64,000 nt of DNA from Lachnospiraceae bacterium (GTDB lineage Bacteria; Bacillota; Clostridia; Lachnospirales; Lachnospiraceae), in NCBI GenBank assembly GCA_910575035.1, contig CAJTDL010000011.1:1-64000 (forward strand), given 5' to 3'. This document shows positions 39,745 through 48,082 of this stretch, one piece after another (position 1 is the stretch's first letter; every line of letters begins with the position of its first letter). The notes beneath the pieces were generated by a model. That model was not told the DNA's origin, did not search any database, and was given only the letters and a program-made list of their open reading frames with translations. Position numbers and translations under genes: made by a program.

Positions 39745-40185
39745 TTATTTGTTTTTATGCAGATTTTCTATCAAAGTTTCCAGTATTCGGGCAAGATACT
39801 GTTCAAATTGTTTTTGCTCATCTTCTGAAAAGCCTTGATAAAACAACAGGTTCATTTGCTGAGAGACAACTTCATATTTTGCTTGTAATGATTTTGCATA
39901 ATCAGTAAGCGACACAATAGTCTGGCGGCGATTCTTAGGATTGATATTCCTTTCCACAATTCCCTTATTAACCATACCATTTATTACAACGGATACTGTG
40001 TTTTTAGCAAGGGAGGTTTTTTCACTTATTTCGCTGATTGTAAGATTATCTGTTTTCCACAAAATAAATAAGATTCTTCCCTGCCCGCCACTTATTTCAA
40101 TACCATTTTCGAGTAATAGCCTTTCAAAAATCCTATCTTGAAGCTGTTTTATCTGCGTAATATAAAATCCACCCTTTGTTTCCAA
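39745..40185 (-). CDS. MarR family regulator
   Basis: 146 residues with the MarR winged helix: GGQGRILFILWKTDNLTISE, LAKNTVSVVINGMVNKGIVE and RNINPKNRRQTIVSLTDYAK as helix-turn-helix and wing. The inverted sequence AGAACAATTCTATATAGAACA (40208 onward) just upstream is a likely operator. It should repress itself and the PNPOx-like gene. Confidence 0.8.
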   Translation of the reverse strand: METKGGFYITQIKQLQDRIFERLLLENGIEISGGQGRILFILWKTDNLTISEISEKTSLAKNTVSVVINGMVNKGIVERNINPKNRRQTIVSLTDYAKSLQAKYEVVSQQMNLLFYQGFSEDEQKQFEQYLARILETLIENLHKNK

Positions 40186-40205
40186 TCCTTCACCTCTAAT
40201 CCTAT

Positions 40206-40232
40206 TAGAACAATTCTATATAGAACAATTAT
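40206..40232. promoter_or_regulatory. Likely MarR operator
   Basis: TTAGAACAATTCTA overlaps TATAGAACAATTATA, giving repeated and partly palindromic AGAACAATT boxes 20-40 bases before the marR start. Confidence 0.45.
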
Positions 40233-40273
40233 AAGTTTACCATGATTTTGTTCAAAAAGCAACTTGAAATATC

Positions 40274-40303
40274 ACGGCACTTCTATAAAAATACAGAAGT
40301 GCC
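40274..40303. terminator. Hairpin between cargo and tnpV (E4)
   Basis: CGGCACTTCT pairs with AGAAGTGCCG. Counterpart of the hairpin at 14371 in E2. Confidence 0.65.
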
Positions 40304-40315
40304 GCCATTTTCATT

Positions 40316-40693
40316 TTATAGATAAAGAATTTCTCTCTCCACAATTTCTCTCACGCACATCCGAATATTATTCATTTTTTGAACCCATAAAATCTGGTTT
40401 TCTGCCTTTAGCCGTTCCGTCACTCCCTGCCTGTCGGCATATTCCTCTACCAGCCGAGAAAACATATCCTCTGCCTGTTCATCTACGCTTGCAAGGTATT
40501 CGTTCAGCCTACCGCTTGTCAGCAGATTGATATAAACAAACTGCTTATGCTCTTTGAGATACTGTAAATGTCGCTGCCCCCAAATACCAATCGGCTTTTC
40601 TTCTTCGGGAGGTAATGCAAGCTCTGGGAGATAATAGTCACCTTGCTTTGCATACCAGAGACTGTTGTTTTCGTCATAAATCCTGTTTTCCAT
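40316..40693 (-). CDS. tnpV: TnpV family protein
   Basis: 125 residues, intact; MENRIYDENNSLWYAKQGDY, the IWGQRHLQYLKEHKQ block and a helical end as in E2. Eight bases after the relaxase, coupled through the GGAAAGGTAGGAAAC ribosome site. Role unknown; gene order ties it to mobilization. Confidence 0.75.
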   Translation of the reverse strand: MENRIYDENNSLWYAKQGDYYLPELALPPEEEKPIGIWGQRHLQYLKEHKQFVYINLLTSGRLNEYLASVDEQAEDMFSRLVEEYADRQGVTERLKAENQILWVQKMNNIRMCVREIVEREILYL

Positions 40694-40701
40694 AATGTTT
40701 C

Positions 40702-41859
40702 CTACCTTTCCTCTTTGTTGTTTTTAAAGTGTTTCCCTCGCTGTTTCAACTTCTGCGCCGCTTTTGCCTGCTCCAAAAGGCTTTCCATCTGCTTACTTCC
40801 AAATGCCTTACGGAGCAGCTTATAATCTTTGTTTTCCGCACGGAGGTTTTCATTATCCCCTGCCAGTTTCTCATTGATTTTCCTTAACCCGTCATTTTCA
40901 CGATGAAGATTACTGTTTGTGGCATTCAGCCGATAATAGCTGTCCCAAGCTTCAAAACACCTTATAAGAGCTGTTTTAACAAGCGATTTCAGCTTTTGCA
41001 CCAAAGGCTCTGCCACTTTATTTCTATATGACTTCGCCGACATGAACCCCTGCGGCTCTGGCAACTGGTACTCTGGAGAAGTGTCAAGCACCTGTTCCAG
41101 AGTTTTTAGGTTTTCCATTCCTTTGCCGTAATTCTCCACCCTGTCCGACAATACTTGAAATTCCTCTTTTTTCTCTGAAATCTGCCCCTCAAGCTGGATG
41201 ACCTCTTTTTCCCGCTCCTGCTTTTTATAATCAAGGACAGACAAATGTTTCTCATGCGTGCCTTTATGCTCCCATTCAATGCCATGCTGCCCCATCACAG
41301 CGGCAAGGTTCTCTTTTTCGGACTGTACCCACTGGCTCCACTCCGTATCGCCACGGGAGCCGCCTTTGAATCCCCGCGCCGCCAACGCCTGCTTCAAAGA
41401 CACTCTCGTATCTAATCCTCTTTTGCTGCCAGTCGTGAACGGAACAAAGTCAATGTGCAGATGCGGCGTTGCCTCATCCATATGGATATGAGCGGAAAAT
41501 ACATAAAGGTTCGAATTTCGCTCTTGAAATCCATGATAATATTCATCTAAAATCTTCCTTGCAAGCTGTCCGTTCTCACTTCCCGCACTCATATTTTCCT
41601 TATCGCCAATCTGCAAAATCAGTTCATGGAACGGCTTTTCCTGCTTTGAGTTCCGTATCTTCTCGTAATAATCGGCAATGCGGCGGTCTGCTCTTGTCTG
41701 TTTCTCGTTATATCTCTGTAATGCTTCATCAAATAGCTTATGATACACTTTCTTGATATTCTCATTACAGTAATTTACATTGAGGTAGGAGCGTTCAGCA
41801 TCCACATTTTCAGCCTTAAATTTGCGGCTGTTATGGTTGACCGAGCCTTTCCCCACCAT
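40702..41859 (-). CDS. mob: MobV-type relaxase (plasmid recombination/mobilization protein)
   Basis: 385 residues, the only intact relaxase of the array. The N-terminal region has SVNHNSRKFKAENVD; the metal motif HIHMDEATPHLHIDF lies at 124-138, matching the HxDE..PHxH signature of Mob_Pre proteins. The last 200 residues are coiled coil (EKEVIQLEGQISEKKEEFQ and later segments). It should nick oriT in the gap upstream and lead the strand into a recipient with a helper conjugation system; no type IV secretion genes are present here. Confidence 0.8.
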   Translation of the reverse strand: MVGKGSVNHNSRKFKAENVDAERSYLNVNYCNENIKKVYHKLFDEALQRYNEKQTRADRRIADYYEKIRNSKQEKPFHELILQIGDKENMSAGSENGQLARKILDEYYHGFQERNSNLYVFSAHIHMDEATPHLHIDFVPFTTGSKRGLDTRVSLKQALAARGFKGGSRGDTEWSQWVQSEKENLAAVMGQHGIEWEHKGTHEKHLSVLDYKKQEREKEVIQLEGQISEKKEEFQVLSDRVENYGKGMENLKTLEQVLDTSPEYQLPEPQGFMSAKSYRNKVAEPLVQKLKSLVKTALIRCFEAWDSYYRLNATNSNLHRENDGLRKINEKLAGDNENLRAENKDYKLLRKAFGSKQMESLLEQAKAAQKLKQRGKHFKNNKEER

Positions 41860-42179
41860 TGCGCTAATCGTCCGTCTTATAAAATCACGCCCTTTCTTTT
41901 CGGCTGGTAGGCTTTGTTACTTTCCCGAAAGTAACGCAAAAGCACTTTTGTCAGCTACGCCAACAAAAATGCAACCTACAAGCAGGTTTTGCGCTCTCCG
42001 AGGGATGAGCGTGTGCCAGTGGCACACAAGCTGCGAACCGACCGAGTCGGCAGACGAGACAGGGCGGCTTTTTGTAAAAAGCCCCCTGCACCCCGCAAAA
42101 ACTTTAATATTGTTCGTTCCCAACCGAAAAAGAACATTGCAAGATTGCACTTGTCCTAAACATATGCAATGTTGCAACC
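41860..42179. other. oriT-like structured region (E4)
   Basis: A 320-base non-coding gap upstream of the relaxase, matching E2 15951-16270. It has the same stems: GTTACTTTCCCGAAAGTAAC, GTGTGCCAGTGGCACAC and CCGACCGAGTCGG. The AACCTACAAGCAGGTT stem carries one mismatch compared with E2. Confidence 0.6.
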
Positions 42180-43154
42180 TTAACAGTTACTCACTCCTTT
42201 TTCTTCGGGAAGTTCCCAATACCACCCATTGCCTTCCTTTATTGACTTAACGCCGAGAGATTTTTTTGCTTCGTCAAGTACTCTTTTTGAGATACCGATA
42301 TTCTGTGCTTTCTTTAATATAAGCTGCTGTTGGTATTTCCCATCAGACAGACAATCCATAATTAATTTCTCTGCTTGCTCGGATTTCTTTTCACGGCTGA
42401 TGCCGTTCAATAAATCATCAATGGAAATATCATAATGACCTTTCCACACAAATCCCGTTTCTTTACTCAGTTCAAAAGCAATCGGCTCGCCTTCAGGCGC
42501 AAGGGAAGATTTTTCGTGCGCGACTACCCGCACTTCCTTATTTTCTTTGAGCCTGCCGACAATGAGTACGCTTCGTGCCGTTGCTTGGAAGTCAATTGAG
42601 CCAAGCCCTCTGTAATTTGCTTTGCCGCCCTGTACTTTATTCAAGTGTCCGACAAGGATAACGGCGCACCCATATTTTTCTGCTACCCGTCCTAACTGCG
42701 AAAGGACATTGCGGACTTCGTTTGCCCTGTTCATATCAATTTGGGAGCCGATATACGCTTGTACGGGGTCTAAAATAATTACCTTTGCGCCCGTTTCAAT
42801 AATTGCCTGTTCAATTCTTTCATCAAGCATTGAGAGTGCAGCTTCCGACTCGTCAATCACCTTGATTTGCGTACAGTCTGCATTGGCTGCAAGCAGACGG
42901 GGCTTAATTGTATCGCCAAGTCCATCCTCTGCGGTTTGGTAAATAATTCTTATCGGCTCACGCTCCGTATCATCACAAGGCAGTTTATCTCCCCTTGATA
43001 AGATAGCAGCTAACTGTAAAATCATCATTGTCTTTCCATCGCCGGGGTCTCCGTGGACAATGGTTATCTTTCCATAAGGAATATACGGATACCAAAGCCA
43101 CCCGACCTCGGTTGCAGGTATCTCGTCCATGTTCAAAATTTTAAGTTCAGCCAT
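42180..43154 (-). CDS. RepA-like hexameric helicase / AAA ATPase
   Basis: 324 residues from MAELKILNMDEIP. Walker A GDPGDGKT (35-42), Walker B VIILDP (125-130), VILVGHLNK (165-173) and the arginine-containing YRGLGSIDFQATARS. The C-terminal 90 residues are helical (EKLIMDCLSDGKYQQQLILK). RSF1010 RepA-type. It overlaps the 49-aa ORF at ATGGCTGA and is separated from the relaxase by the oriT-like gap. Confidence 0.7.
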   Translation of the reverse strand: MAELKILNMDEIPATEVGWLWYPYIPYGKITIVHGDPGDGKTMMILQLAAILSRGDKLPCDDTEREPIRIIYQTAEDGLGDTIKPRLLAANADCTQIKVIDESEAALSMLDERIEQAIIETGAKVIILDPVQAYIGSQIDMNRANEVRNVLSQLGRVAEKYGCAVILVGHLNKVQGGKANYRGLGSIDFQATARSVLIVGRLKENKEVRVVAHEKSSLAPEGEPIAFELSKETGFVWKGHYDISIDDLLNGISREKKSEQAEKLIMDCLSDGKYQQQLILKKAQNIGISKRVLDEAKKSLGVKSIKEGNGWYWELPEEKGVSNC

Positions 43155-43296
43155 TGCATCCACCGCCTTTTTCTACAATAATATTGAATTTTGCGGTTTT
43201 TAGGGTTATACTGTTATTATTACATTTTTGAATTGGCTGCCTTTCATCTGCGCCAACAGATGAGCCAAAGGCAGTCATTTCTTTTTTATTTTCCAT
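43147..43296 (-). CDS. Conserved 49-aa small protein (E4 copy)
   Basis: MENKKEMTAFGSSVGAD ... IIVEKGGGCNG, overlapping MobC-like and ATPase genes in the same way as at 5636 and 17238. The open frame and length survive in three diverged copies, which argues that it is translated. Role unknown. Confidence 0.55.
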   Translation of the reverse strand: MENKKEMTAFGSSVGADERQPIQKCNNNSITLKTAKFNIIVEKGGGCNG

Positions 43297-43621
43297 TTTC
43301 ATCTTCTCCTTTCAGACCGCCCAGGATAACGCCAATCAGTTCGATTGTGTCAAGCAGTTCTTCATTTACGCCCCCGCCCGCTTCAATCCTCTGCAATTCT
43401 GCAAGGACGGCGGCAAGCTCATTGCGGAGTGCCTTATACACCCTCGGATTTCCCTGCACAACCACGTCTTGGCATAAGAGCCGCCTTGTGATATAGTCCT
43501 GTTTGGTAAGCCCCGAAAGCCGCACCGCTTTGTCAATCCGCTCACTTTCTTCGGGGGATACCCGAAAGGCGACGGTCTTGTTCCTCCAACGGTTGCAGTT
43601 GTCCAAATTCTTTGCCGACAT
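43286..43621 (-). CDS. MobC-like ribbon-helix-helix protein
   Basis: 111 residues, near copy of the E1 and E2 proteins. Ribbon-helix-helix at about 14-55 (NKTVAFRVSPEESERIDKAV ... YITRRLLCQDVV), helical end with ELLDTIELIGVILGGLKGE. Likely relaxosome component. Starts just past the integrase stop. Confidence 0.7.
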   Translation of the reverse strand: MSAKNLDNCNRWRNKTVAFRVSPEESERIDKAVRLSGLTKQDYITRRLLCQDVVVQGNPRVYKALRNELAAVLAELQRIEAGGGVNEELLDTIELIGVILGGLKGEDENGK

Positions 43622-43622
43622 A

Positions 43623-44702
43623 TCAAAAATCCCCCTTCCCTAAATCGTCAAGCCTGTCTGCCATTTCTGCTTGCTTTGACGGAAATAAATGTGCATAACG
43701 GTAAGTGATTTCAATGCTCTCATGCCCTACTCGGTCAGCAATCGCCACCGCCGAGAACCCCATGTCAATCAACAGACTGATGTGGCTATGGCGTAAATCA
43801 TGAATCCTGATGCGCTTTACGCCTGCGGCTTTTGCGCCCCTGTCCATCTCGTGATGGAGGTAGCTCTTTGTTATTGTAAAGATACGGTCTTTCTTCTTTA
43901 AGCCATACAGCATACCAATATACTCCTGCATTTCCTCGCAGAGAAATTTCGGCATCTTGATTGTGCGGTTGCTCTTTTTTGTTTTCGGAGAGGTAATCAC
44001 GTCCTCCCCACGTAGACGTTGGTAGGATTTATTAATCGTGACCGTTTCCTTATCAAAATTGAAATCAGCGGCGGTCAAAGCCAATAATTCTCCCTCTCGG
44101 ATTCCGCACCAGTAAAGCATCTGGAACGCATAATAGGAAACTGGCTTGTCCATCATTTCATCCGCAAACTTCTTATATTCCTCTTTCGTCCAGAACAGCA
44201 TTTCCTTGTGTTCCTCGCTCCCTATATTGCCCGCCTTTGCCGCAGGATTGGAGCGGAGGTCATAATAGCGCACCGCATGGTTAAATATTGCGGAAAGCTG
44301 ATTGTGAACTGTTTTCAGATACGTTTGCGAATAGGGATTGCGTTTTTCATCACGATAGGCAAGCAGCTCATTCTGCCATGCAATGATTTCCTTTGTGCCA
44401 ATCTCACTAATCTTCATCTTGCCGAAGTACGGGAGAATCTTCGTCCGAATGATATGCTCCTTTGTCAGCCAAGTGTTTTCTTTCAGTCGGTTCTTGACAT
44501 CATTCGCATAAAGCTCCGTAAAGGCTTCAAAGTCCATATCAAGGTCAGCAGAATTTTGTAACTGGAACTTCCGTTCCCACTCCTGCGCTTCACGTTTTGT
44601 AGCAAATCCACGCTTACACTTCTGTTTACGCTCCCCTTTCCAGTTTACATACCTTGCCATCACATACCATGTGCCGTTGCCCTCGTTCTTAAATACTGGC
44701 AT
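43623..44702 (-). CDS. int: Tyrosine site-specific integrase (E4)
   Basis: 359 residues; Arg202, His301, Arg304, His327 and Tyr336 all present. It differs from the E2 enzyme at five positions by my count (for example Gly/Glu at 100 and Ser/Gly at 263), although silent third-position differences are frequent, so the protein is under selection. It should carry out recombination at the guaA 3' end and could act on all E1/E2/E4-type ends. Starts directly after xis. Confidence 0.85.
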   Translation of the reverse strand: MPVFKNEGNGTWYVMARYVNWKGERKQKCKRGFATKREAQEWERKFQLQNSADLDMDFEAFTELYANDVKNRLKENTWLTKEHIIRTKILPYFGKMKISEIGTKEIIAWQNELLAYRDEKRNPYSQTYLKTVHNQLSAIFNHAVRYYDLRSNPAAKAGNIGSEEHKEMLFWTKEEYKKFADEMMDKPVSYYAFQMLYWCGIREGELLALTAADFNFDKETVTINKSYQRLRGEDVITSPKTKKSNRTIKMPKFLCEEMQEYIGMLYGLKKKDRIFTITKSYLHHEMDRGAKAAGVKRIRIHDLRHSHISLLIDMGFSAVAIADRVGHESIEITYRYAHLFPSKQAEMADRLDDLGKGDF

Positions 44703-44903
44703 TTAATCCATCTCCTTTCCCTTTTTTTCTCCTGCCCCGTAAAACCTTTCTTGAAAATACTGGCGGTTTACTCTCCCTGCAATCGTGATAAACCCCTGTT
44801 GCTTCAGCTCGTCATTCAGTTTCTTGATGAGCTTGTAAGCGTAAGGCTTCGATACGGAAAGTTCCTGCGCCACCTCGTCCACACGGATAAATTTGTTGTC
44901 CAT
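44703..44903 (-). CDS. xis: Excisionase-like helix-turn-helix protein (E4)
   Basis: 66 residues with RVDEVAQELSVSKPYAYKLI as helix-turn-helix and a basic FYGAGEKKGKEMD end. Stop abuts the integrase start. TTAAGC-GTTTTT-GCTTAA lies just upstream (about 44923-44940). Confidence 0.75.
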   Translation of the reverse strand: MDNKFIRVDEVAQELSVSKPYAYKLIKKLNDELKQQGFITIAGRVNRQYFQERFYGAGEKKGKEMD

Positions 44904-44922
44904 ATAACTTCTCCTTTCTCGT

Positions 44923-44940
44923 TAAGCGTTTTTGCTTAAT
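44923..44940. promoter_or_regulatory. Inverted repeat TTAAGC-N6-GCTTAA at the xis promoter (E4)
   Basis: Same as 19013-19030 in E2. Related motifs are at the element's left end (about 36748) and right end (45823-45838). Confidence 0.55.
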
Positions 44941-45077
44941 ACATAATACTAAACATTTTTGCTACTGTCAATAGGTTTGCAAAAAAATATTAAACTTTTT
45001 TGTTTCGTTTATTCTTGACTTTTTCTAAGCATATATGCTATACTCCTTATAAACATACGAACAAGGAGTGAAACACT

Positions 45078-45608
45078 ATGGCAATTGGCGAAAGAATACA
45101 TTTTTTCCGCATTATGCGGGGCATGACACAGAAATATCTTGGTATGCTTGTCGGATTTCCTGAACGGAGCGCAGACGTGCGGCTGGCACAATATGAAACT
45201 GGCTCACGCAAGCCGAAGGCAGACTTGACTGCTGCACTGGCGCAGGCTCTTGACGTTGCGCCGCAAGCACTGGACATACCCGACATTGACAGCTACATCG
45301 GGCTTATGCACACCTTATTTTCCCTTGAGGACATTTACGGTCTTATTGTCAGTGAAGCAGACGGAGAAGTCTGTTTGAAAGTCAACAAAGACAAAAGTAA
45401 GGATGCCGCCGAATTACTGCAAATGCTTACCGCTTGGCAGGAACAGGCTACAAAGCTCTCTGCCGAGGAAATCAGCAGGGAAGATTACGACCAGTGGCGG
45501 TACAATTACCCGAAGTTTGACACTACGCAGCATTGGGCGAATATCCCATCTAAGGAATTGAGCGATACCTTAGTCGAAGCGTTCAAGGACAAACTGAAAA
45601 CCGATTGA
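45078..45608 (+). CDS. XRE family regulator of the element (E4)
   Basis: 176 residues; helix-turn-helix at about 5-62 (RGMTQKYLGMLVGFPE, VRLAQYETGSRKPKADL). Closely related to the E2 regulator, with changes mainly in the middle. Divergent from xis-int. TTGACTTTTTC and TATACT with the AGCATATATGCT palindrome between form its promoter and probable operator. Confidence 0.8.
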   Translation: MAIGERIHFFRIMRGMTQKYLGMLVGFPERSADVRLAQYETGSRKPKADLTAALAQALDVAPQALDIPDIDSYIGLMHTLFSLEDIYGLIVSEADGEVCLKVNKDKSKDAAELLQMLTAWQEQATKLSAEEISREDYDQWRYNYPKFDTTQHWANIPSKELSDTLVEAFKDKLKTD

Positions 45609-45618
45609 CAAGCACGAC

Positions 45619-45664
45619 AAAACGCCCTTAGCCATGAGTTCCTACCCACAGCTAAGGGCGTTTT
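45619..45664 (+). terminator. Terminator after the E4 regulator
   Basis: AACGCCCTTAGC and GCTAAGGGCGTT stem followed by TTTT. Confidence 0.8.
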
Positions 45665-45822
45665 AAATATGGATTTATGCCAGTCATCTAAACCTCTTGC
45701 AAATCATTCTCCCACCAACAAACCACTTGACAGTAAGAATAATCGCACTTAAACGACTGTTATCAATTTGTTATCAAAAGACCTTTCCAAAGTCCGCAAA
45801 CCCGCATAAATACTAGGTTTGC

Positions 45823-45851
45823 TAAGCATTTTTGCTTATTCGAACTCAATC
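45823..45851. other. att site 5: E4 right end and true guaA 3' end
   Basis: TAAGCATTTTTGCTTA (45823-45838) runs into TTATTCGAACTCAATC, the stop and last codons of guaA (T-I-E-F-E-stop). The other att copies in the window repeat this tail. Confidence 0.8.
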
Positions 45852-47383
45852 GTCCCAGGCGGCTTCCCCGTGCAGTCATACAATACCCGGTTTACCCCTT
45901 TTACCTCATTCACAATTCGGTTAGTGACTTTACTCAGAACCTCCCAGGGGATCTGGGCTGACTCCGCTGTCATAAAATCGGAGGTATTCACTGCGCGGAG
46001 CGCAATGGCATAATCGTAGGTCCGAAAATCACCCATCACGCCTACTGAACGCATATTAGTCAATGCTGCAAAATACTGTCCCAATTCCTTATTCAGACCG
46101 GCTTTTGCAATTTCTTCCCGATAGATGGCATCTGCCTCCTGAACGATCTTCACCTTGTCTTCTGTTACCTCGCCAATAATACGGACGCCAAGACCTGGCC
46201 CTGGGAAAGGCTGGCGAAATACAAGGTAGCCTGGGATTCCAAGCTCCAGGCCAGCTTGCCTTACCTCATCCTTAAAAAGCGGCCGCAGCGGCTCAATAAT
46301 CTCCTTAAAATCCACTACATCTGGAAGCCCGCCTACGTTATGGTGAGATTTGATAACGGCCGATTTGCCCAGGCCAGACTCAATTACATCTGGATAAATT
46401 GTGCCCTGTACCAGAAAGTCCACGGTTCCGATTTTTTTGGCCTCTTCTTCAAATACATGGATAAACTCTGCGCCGATGATCTTTCGCTTTTCTTCTGGAT
46501 CCTCCACGCCTTTTAGTTTCTTATAATACCTCTGCTGTGCATTGACACGGACAAAATTCAGTTCATACGGCCCTTTAGAGCCAAACACGGCTTCTACCTC
46601 ATCCCCTTCATCTTTACGGAGAAGGCCGTGGTCTACAAACACACAGGTCAGCTGCTTGCCAATGGCTTTGGAAAGCAGCACTGCTGCAACAGATGAGTCT
46701 ACACCGCCGGACAATGCACAGAGTACCTTGCCAGCCCCAATTTTCCTGCGCAGGTTCTGGATGGTGGTTTCCACAAAAGAATCCATTTTCCAATCCCCTT
46801 TACAGCCGCATACATTGTATACAAAATTTCTGAGCATTTTCATGCCCTCTTTCGTGTGCATAACCTCGGGATGAAACTGGGTGGCATAAAGCTTCCTCTC
46901 TGGGAAAGACATAGCTGCCACTGGGCAGACAGGGGTATGGGCTGTTACATGAAAGCCCTCTGGCGCCTCTGCAATATAGTCTGTATGGCTCATCCAGCAA
47001 ATGCTCTTAGGAGGGATGCCTTCAAACATAGCATCTGCTGTATCAAATTCTACTTCTGTATGTCCATATTCACTGACAGGAGCTGTTTTAACCGTGCCTC
47101 CTAACAAATGCGCCATCAGTTGGGATCCATAGCAAATCCCTAAAACTGGGATGCCAAAATCAAAAATTTCCTTAGAGCAGCGAGGTGATGCATCATGGTA
47201 CACACTGTTTGGCCCTCCCGTAAAAATGATTCCTTTTGGTTCCATGGCTTTGATTTCCTCCAAGCCTATAGTATAAGGCTTGATTTCGCAATAGACATTG
47301 CACTCACGCACACGCCTGGCGATAAGCTGGTTATACTGTCCGCCAAAATCAAGGACAATTACTGTTTCTTTTTTCAAAGTCAT
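45836..47383 (-). CDS. guaA: GMP synthase (glutamine-hydrolysing)
   Basis: 515 residues from [16 protein letters not shown] (GGGAGG just upstream; longer starts to 47542 are not family-like). It makes GMP from XMP, ATP and glutamine. The class I amidotransferase domain has the nucleophile cysteine in [12 protein letters not shown] and the His/Glu of ATQFHPEV. The ATP-pyrophosphatase domain has [14 protein letters not shown]. The dimerisation domain ends [12 protein letters not shown]. Its 3' end is the integration site of the whole array; the coding end is kept intact. Confidence 0.95.
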   Translation of the reverse strand: MTLKKETVIVLDFGGQYNQLIARRVRECNVYCEIKPYTIGLEEIKAMEPKGIIFTGGPNSVYHDASPRCSKEIFDFGIPVLGICYGSQLMAHLLGGTVKTAPVSEYGHTEVEFDTADAMFEGIPPKSICWMSHTDYIAEAPEGFHVTAHTPVCPVAAMSFPERKLYATQFHPEVMHTKEGMKMLRNFVYNVCGCKGDWKMDSFVETTIQNLRRKIGAGKVLCALSGGVDSSVAAVLLSKAIGKQLTCVFVDHGLLRKDEGDEVEAVFGSKGPYELNFVRVNAQQRYYKKLKGVEDPEEKRKIIGAEFIHVFEEEAKKIGTVDFLVQGTIYPDVIESGLGKSAVIKSHHNVGGLPDVVDFKEIIEPLRPLFKDEVRQAGLELGIPGYLVFRQPFPGPGLGVRIIGEVTEDKVKIVQEADAIYREEIAKAGLNKELGQYFAALTNMRSVGVMGDFRTYDYAIALRAVNTSDFMTAESAQIPWEVLSKVTNRIVNEVKGVNRVLYDCTGKPPGTIEFE

Positions 47384-47493
47384 TTCCTCCCGCATTTTGA
47401 TTTTAATTAATATGGCAAATCCTTTTCTATATATAGTCCATTCCGCATATGTATAAACGCTCTCTATGGAACATACCGGCTTTCTGACACAGC

Positions 47494-47895
47494 TTACTTT
47501 ACATAAAGCATATCCACTTTCAAAATATGGGTTACTAACCATCCCACAAGAAATTCCAGCAACCCCTTCACAATTTTATCCTGGCTGTCAAAATCACCCT
47601 CTATAGAGTCCAAGTCAAATTCCAGCAAGGTGTCCTCAAATTTACGGTGCTGGGTCTTATGCTTTTCCAATTCAGCATAATGTATGCTGTCCAAATAAGC
47701 TTCTTCATGGGAAAAATGCGTCTTGGTATAATTAATCAATTCTGATATCAGATAAACCAGCTGTTCTGTCTTATCCTGCAGGAAGTCATTATTCAGAAGC
47801 TCATACGTCTCCTGCGCCAACTCAAACAGCCTTTCATGCTCCTGATCAATTTTCTCAATCCCAGTATAATATTCTGGTTTCATTTCATACATCAT
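47494..47895 (-). CDS. Bacteriohemerythrin
   Basis: 133 residues. The non-haem di-iron ligands are visible: [10 protein letters not shown] after [29 protein letters not shown] and a C-terminal [10 protein letters not shown]. It reversibly binds oxygen, probably for sensing or storage in this anaerobe. Start after GGAGATTTG. It is upstream of guaA on the same strand with 110 bases between. Confidence 0.9.
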   Translation of the reverse strand: MMYEMKPEYYTGIEKIDQEHERLFELAQETYELLNNDFLQDKTEQLVYLISELINYTKTHFSHEEAYLDSIHYAELEKHKTQHRKFEDTLLEFDLDSIEGDFDSQDKIVKGLLEFLVGWLVTHILKVDMLYVK

Positions 47896-48044
47896 ACAAA
47901 TCTCCTTAGCAAAAATAATATTTCCTCGTTGGTTCTTCCATTATATTACAGTCTTTTCCCATAATAATCAAGCTAATTTTATAGTAATTCCCCTCTCCTT
48001 TGCAGCTCACTGCCAAAGCCCCAGGCACCTTTTGCCCATTCTCA

Positions 48045-48052
48045 CATATATT
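48045..48052 (+). promoter_or_regulatory. Possible sigma-K -10 box upstream of dpaA
   Basis: CATATATT fits the sigma-K -10 form CATAnnnT, with an AC pair about 16-18 bases upstream (GGCACC). DPA synthase is a mother-cell late sporulation operon in known spore formers. Weak sequence evidence. Confidence 0.3.
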
Positions 48053-48082
48053 GTAAAAGATAATATGATTCAGAGGCAACAT

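Larger units (their letters stand above)
36556..45835. mobile_element. E4: intact mobilizable element next to guaA
   Basis: Bounded by guaA-tail repeats at 36556 and 45836. All core genes are open: xis, int, MobC-like, 49-aa ORF, ATPase, relaxase, tnpV and XRE regulator. Being next to guaA it is probably the latest arrival and the one most able to excise. Confidence 0.85.

Noticed and set aside
47384-47493. Purine riboswitch upstream of guaA
   Set aside because: I could not find the conserved core pairs or the loop sequences of a guanine or related riboswitch in the 110 bases before the gene.
45836-47542. Extended guaA start at 47542
   Set aside because: The extra 53 residues have no family match and no ribosome site; [15 protein letters not shown] at 47383 fits GuaA proteins and follows GGGAGG.
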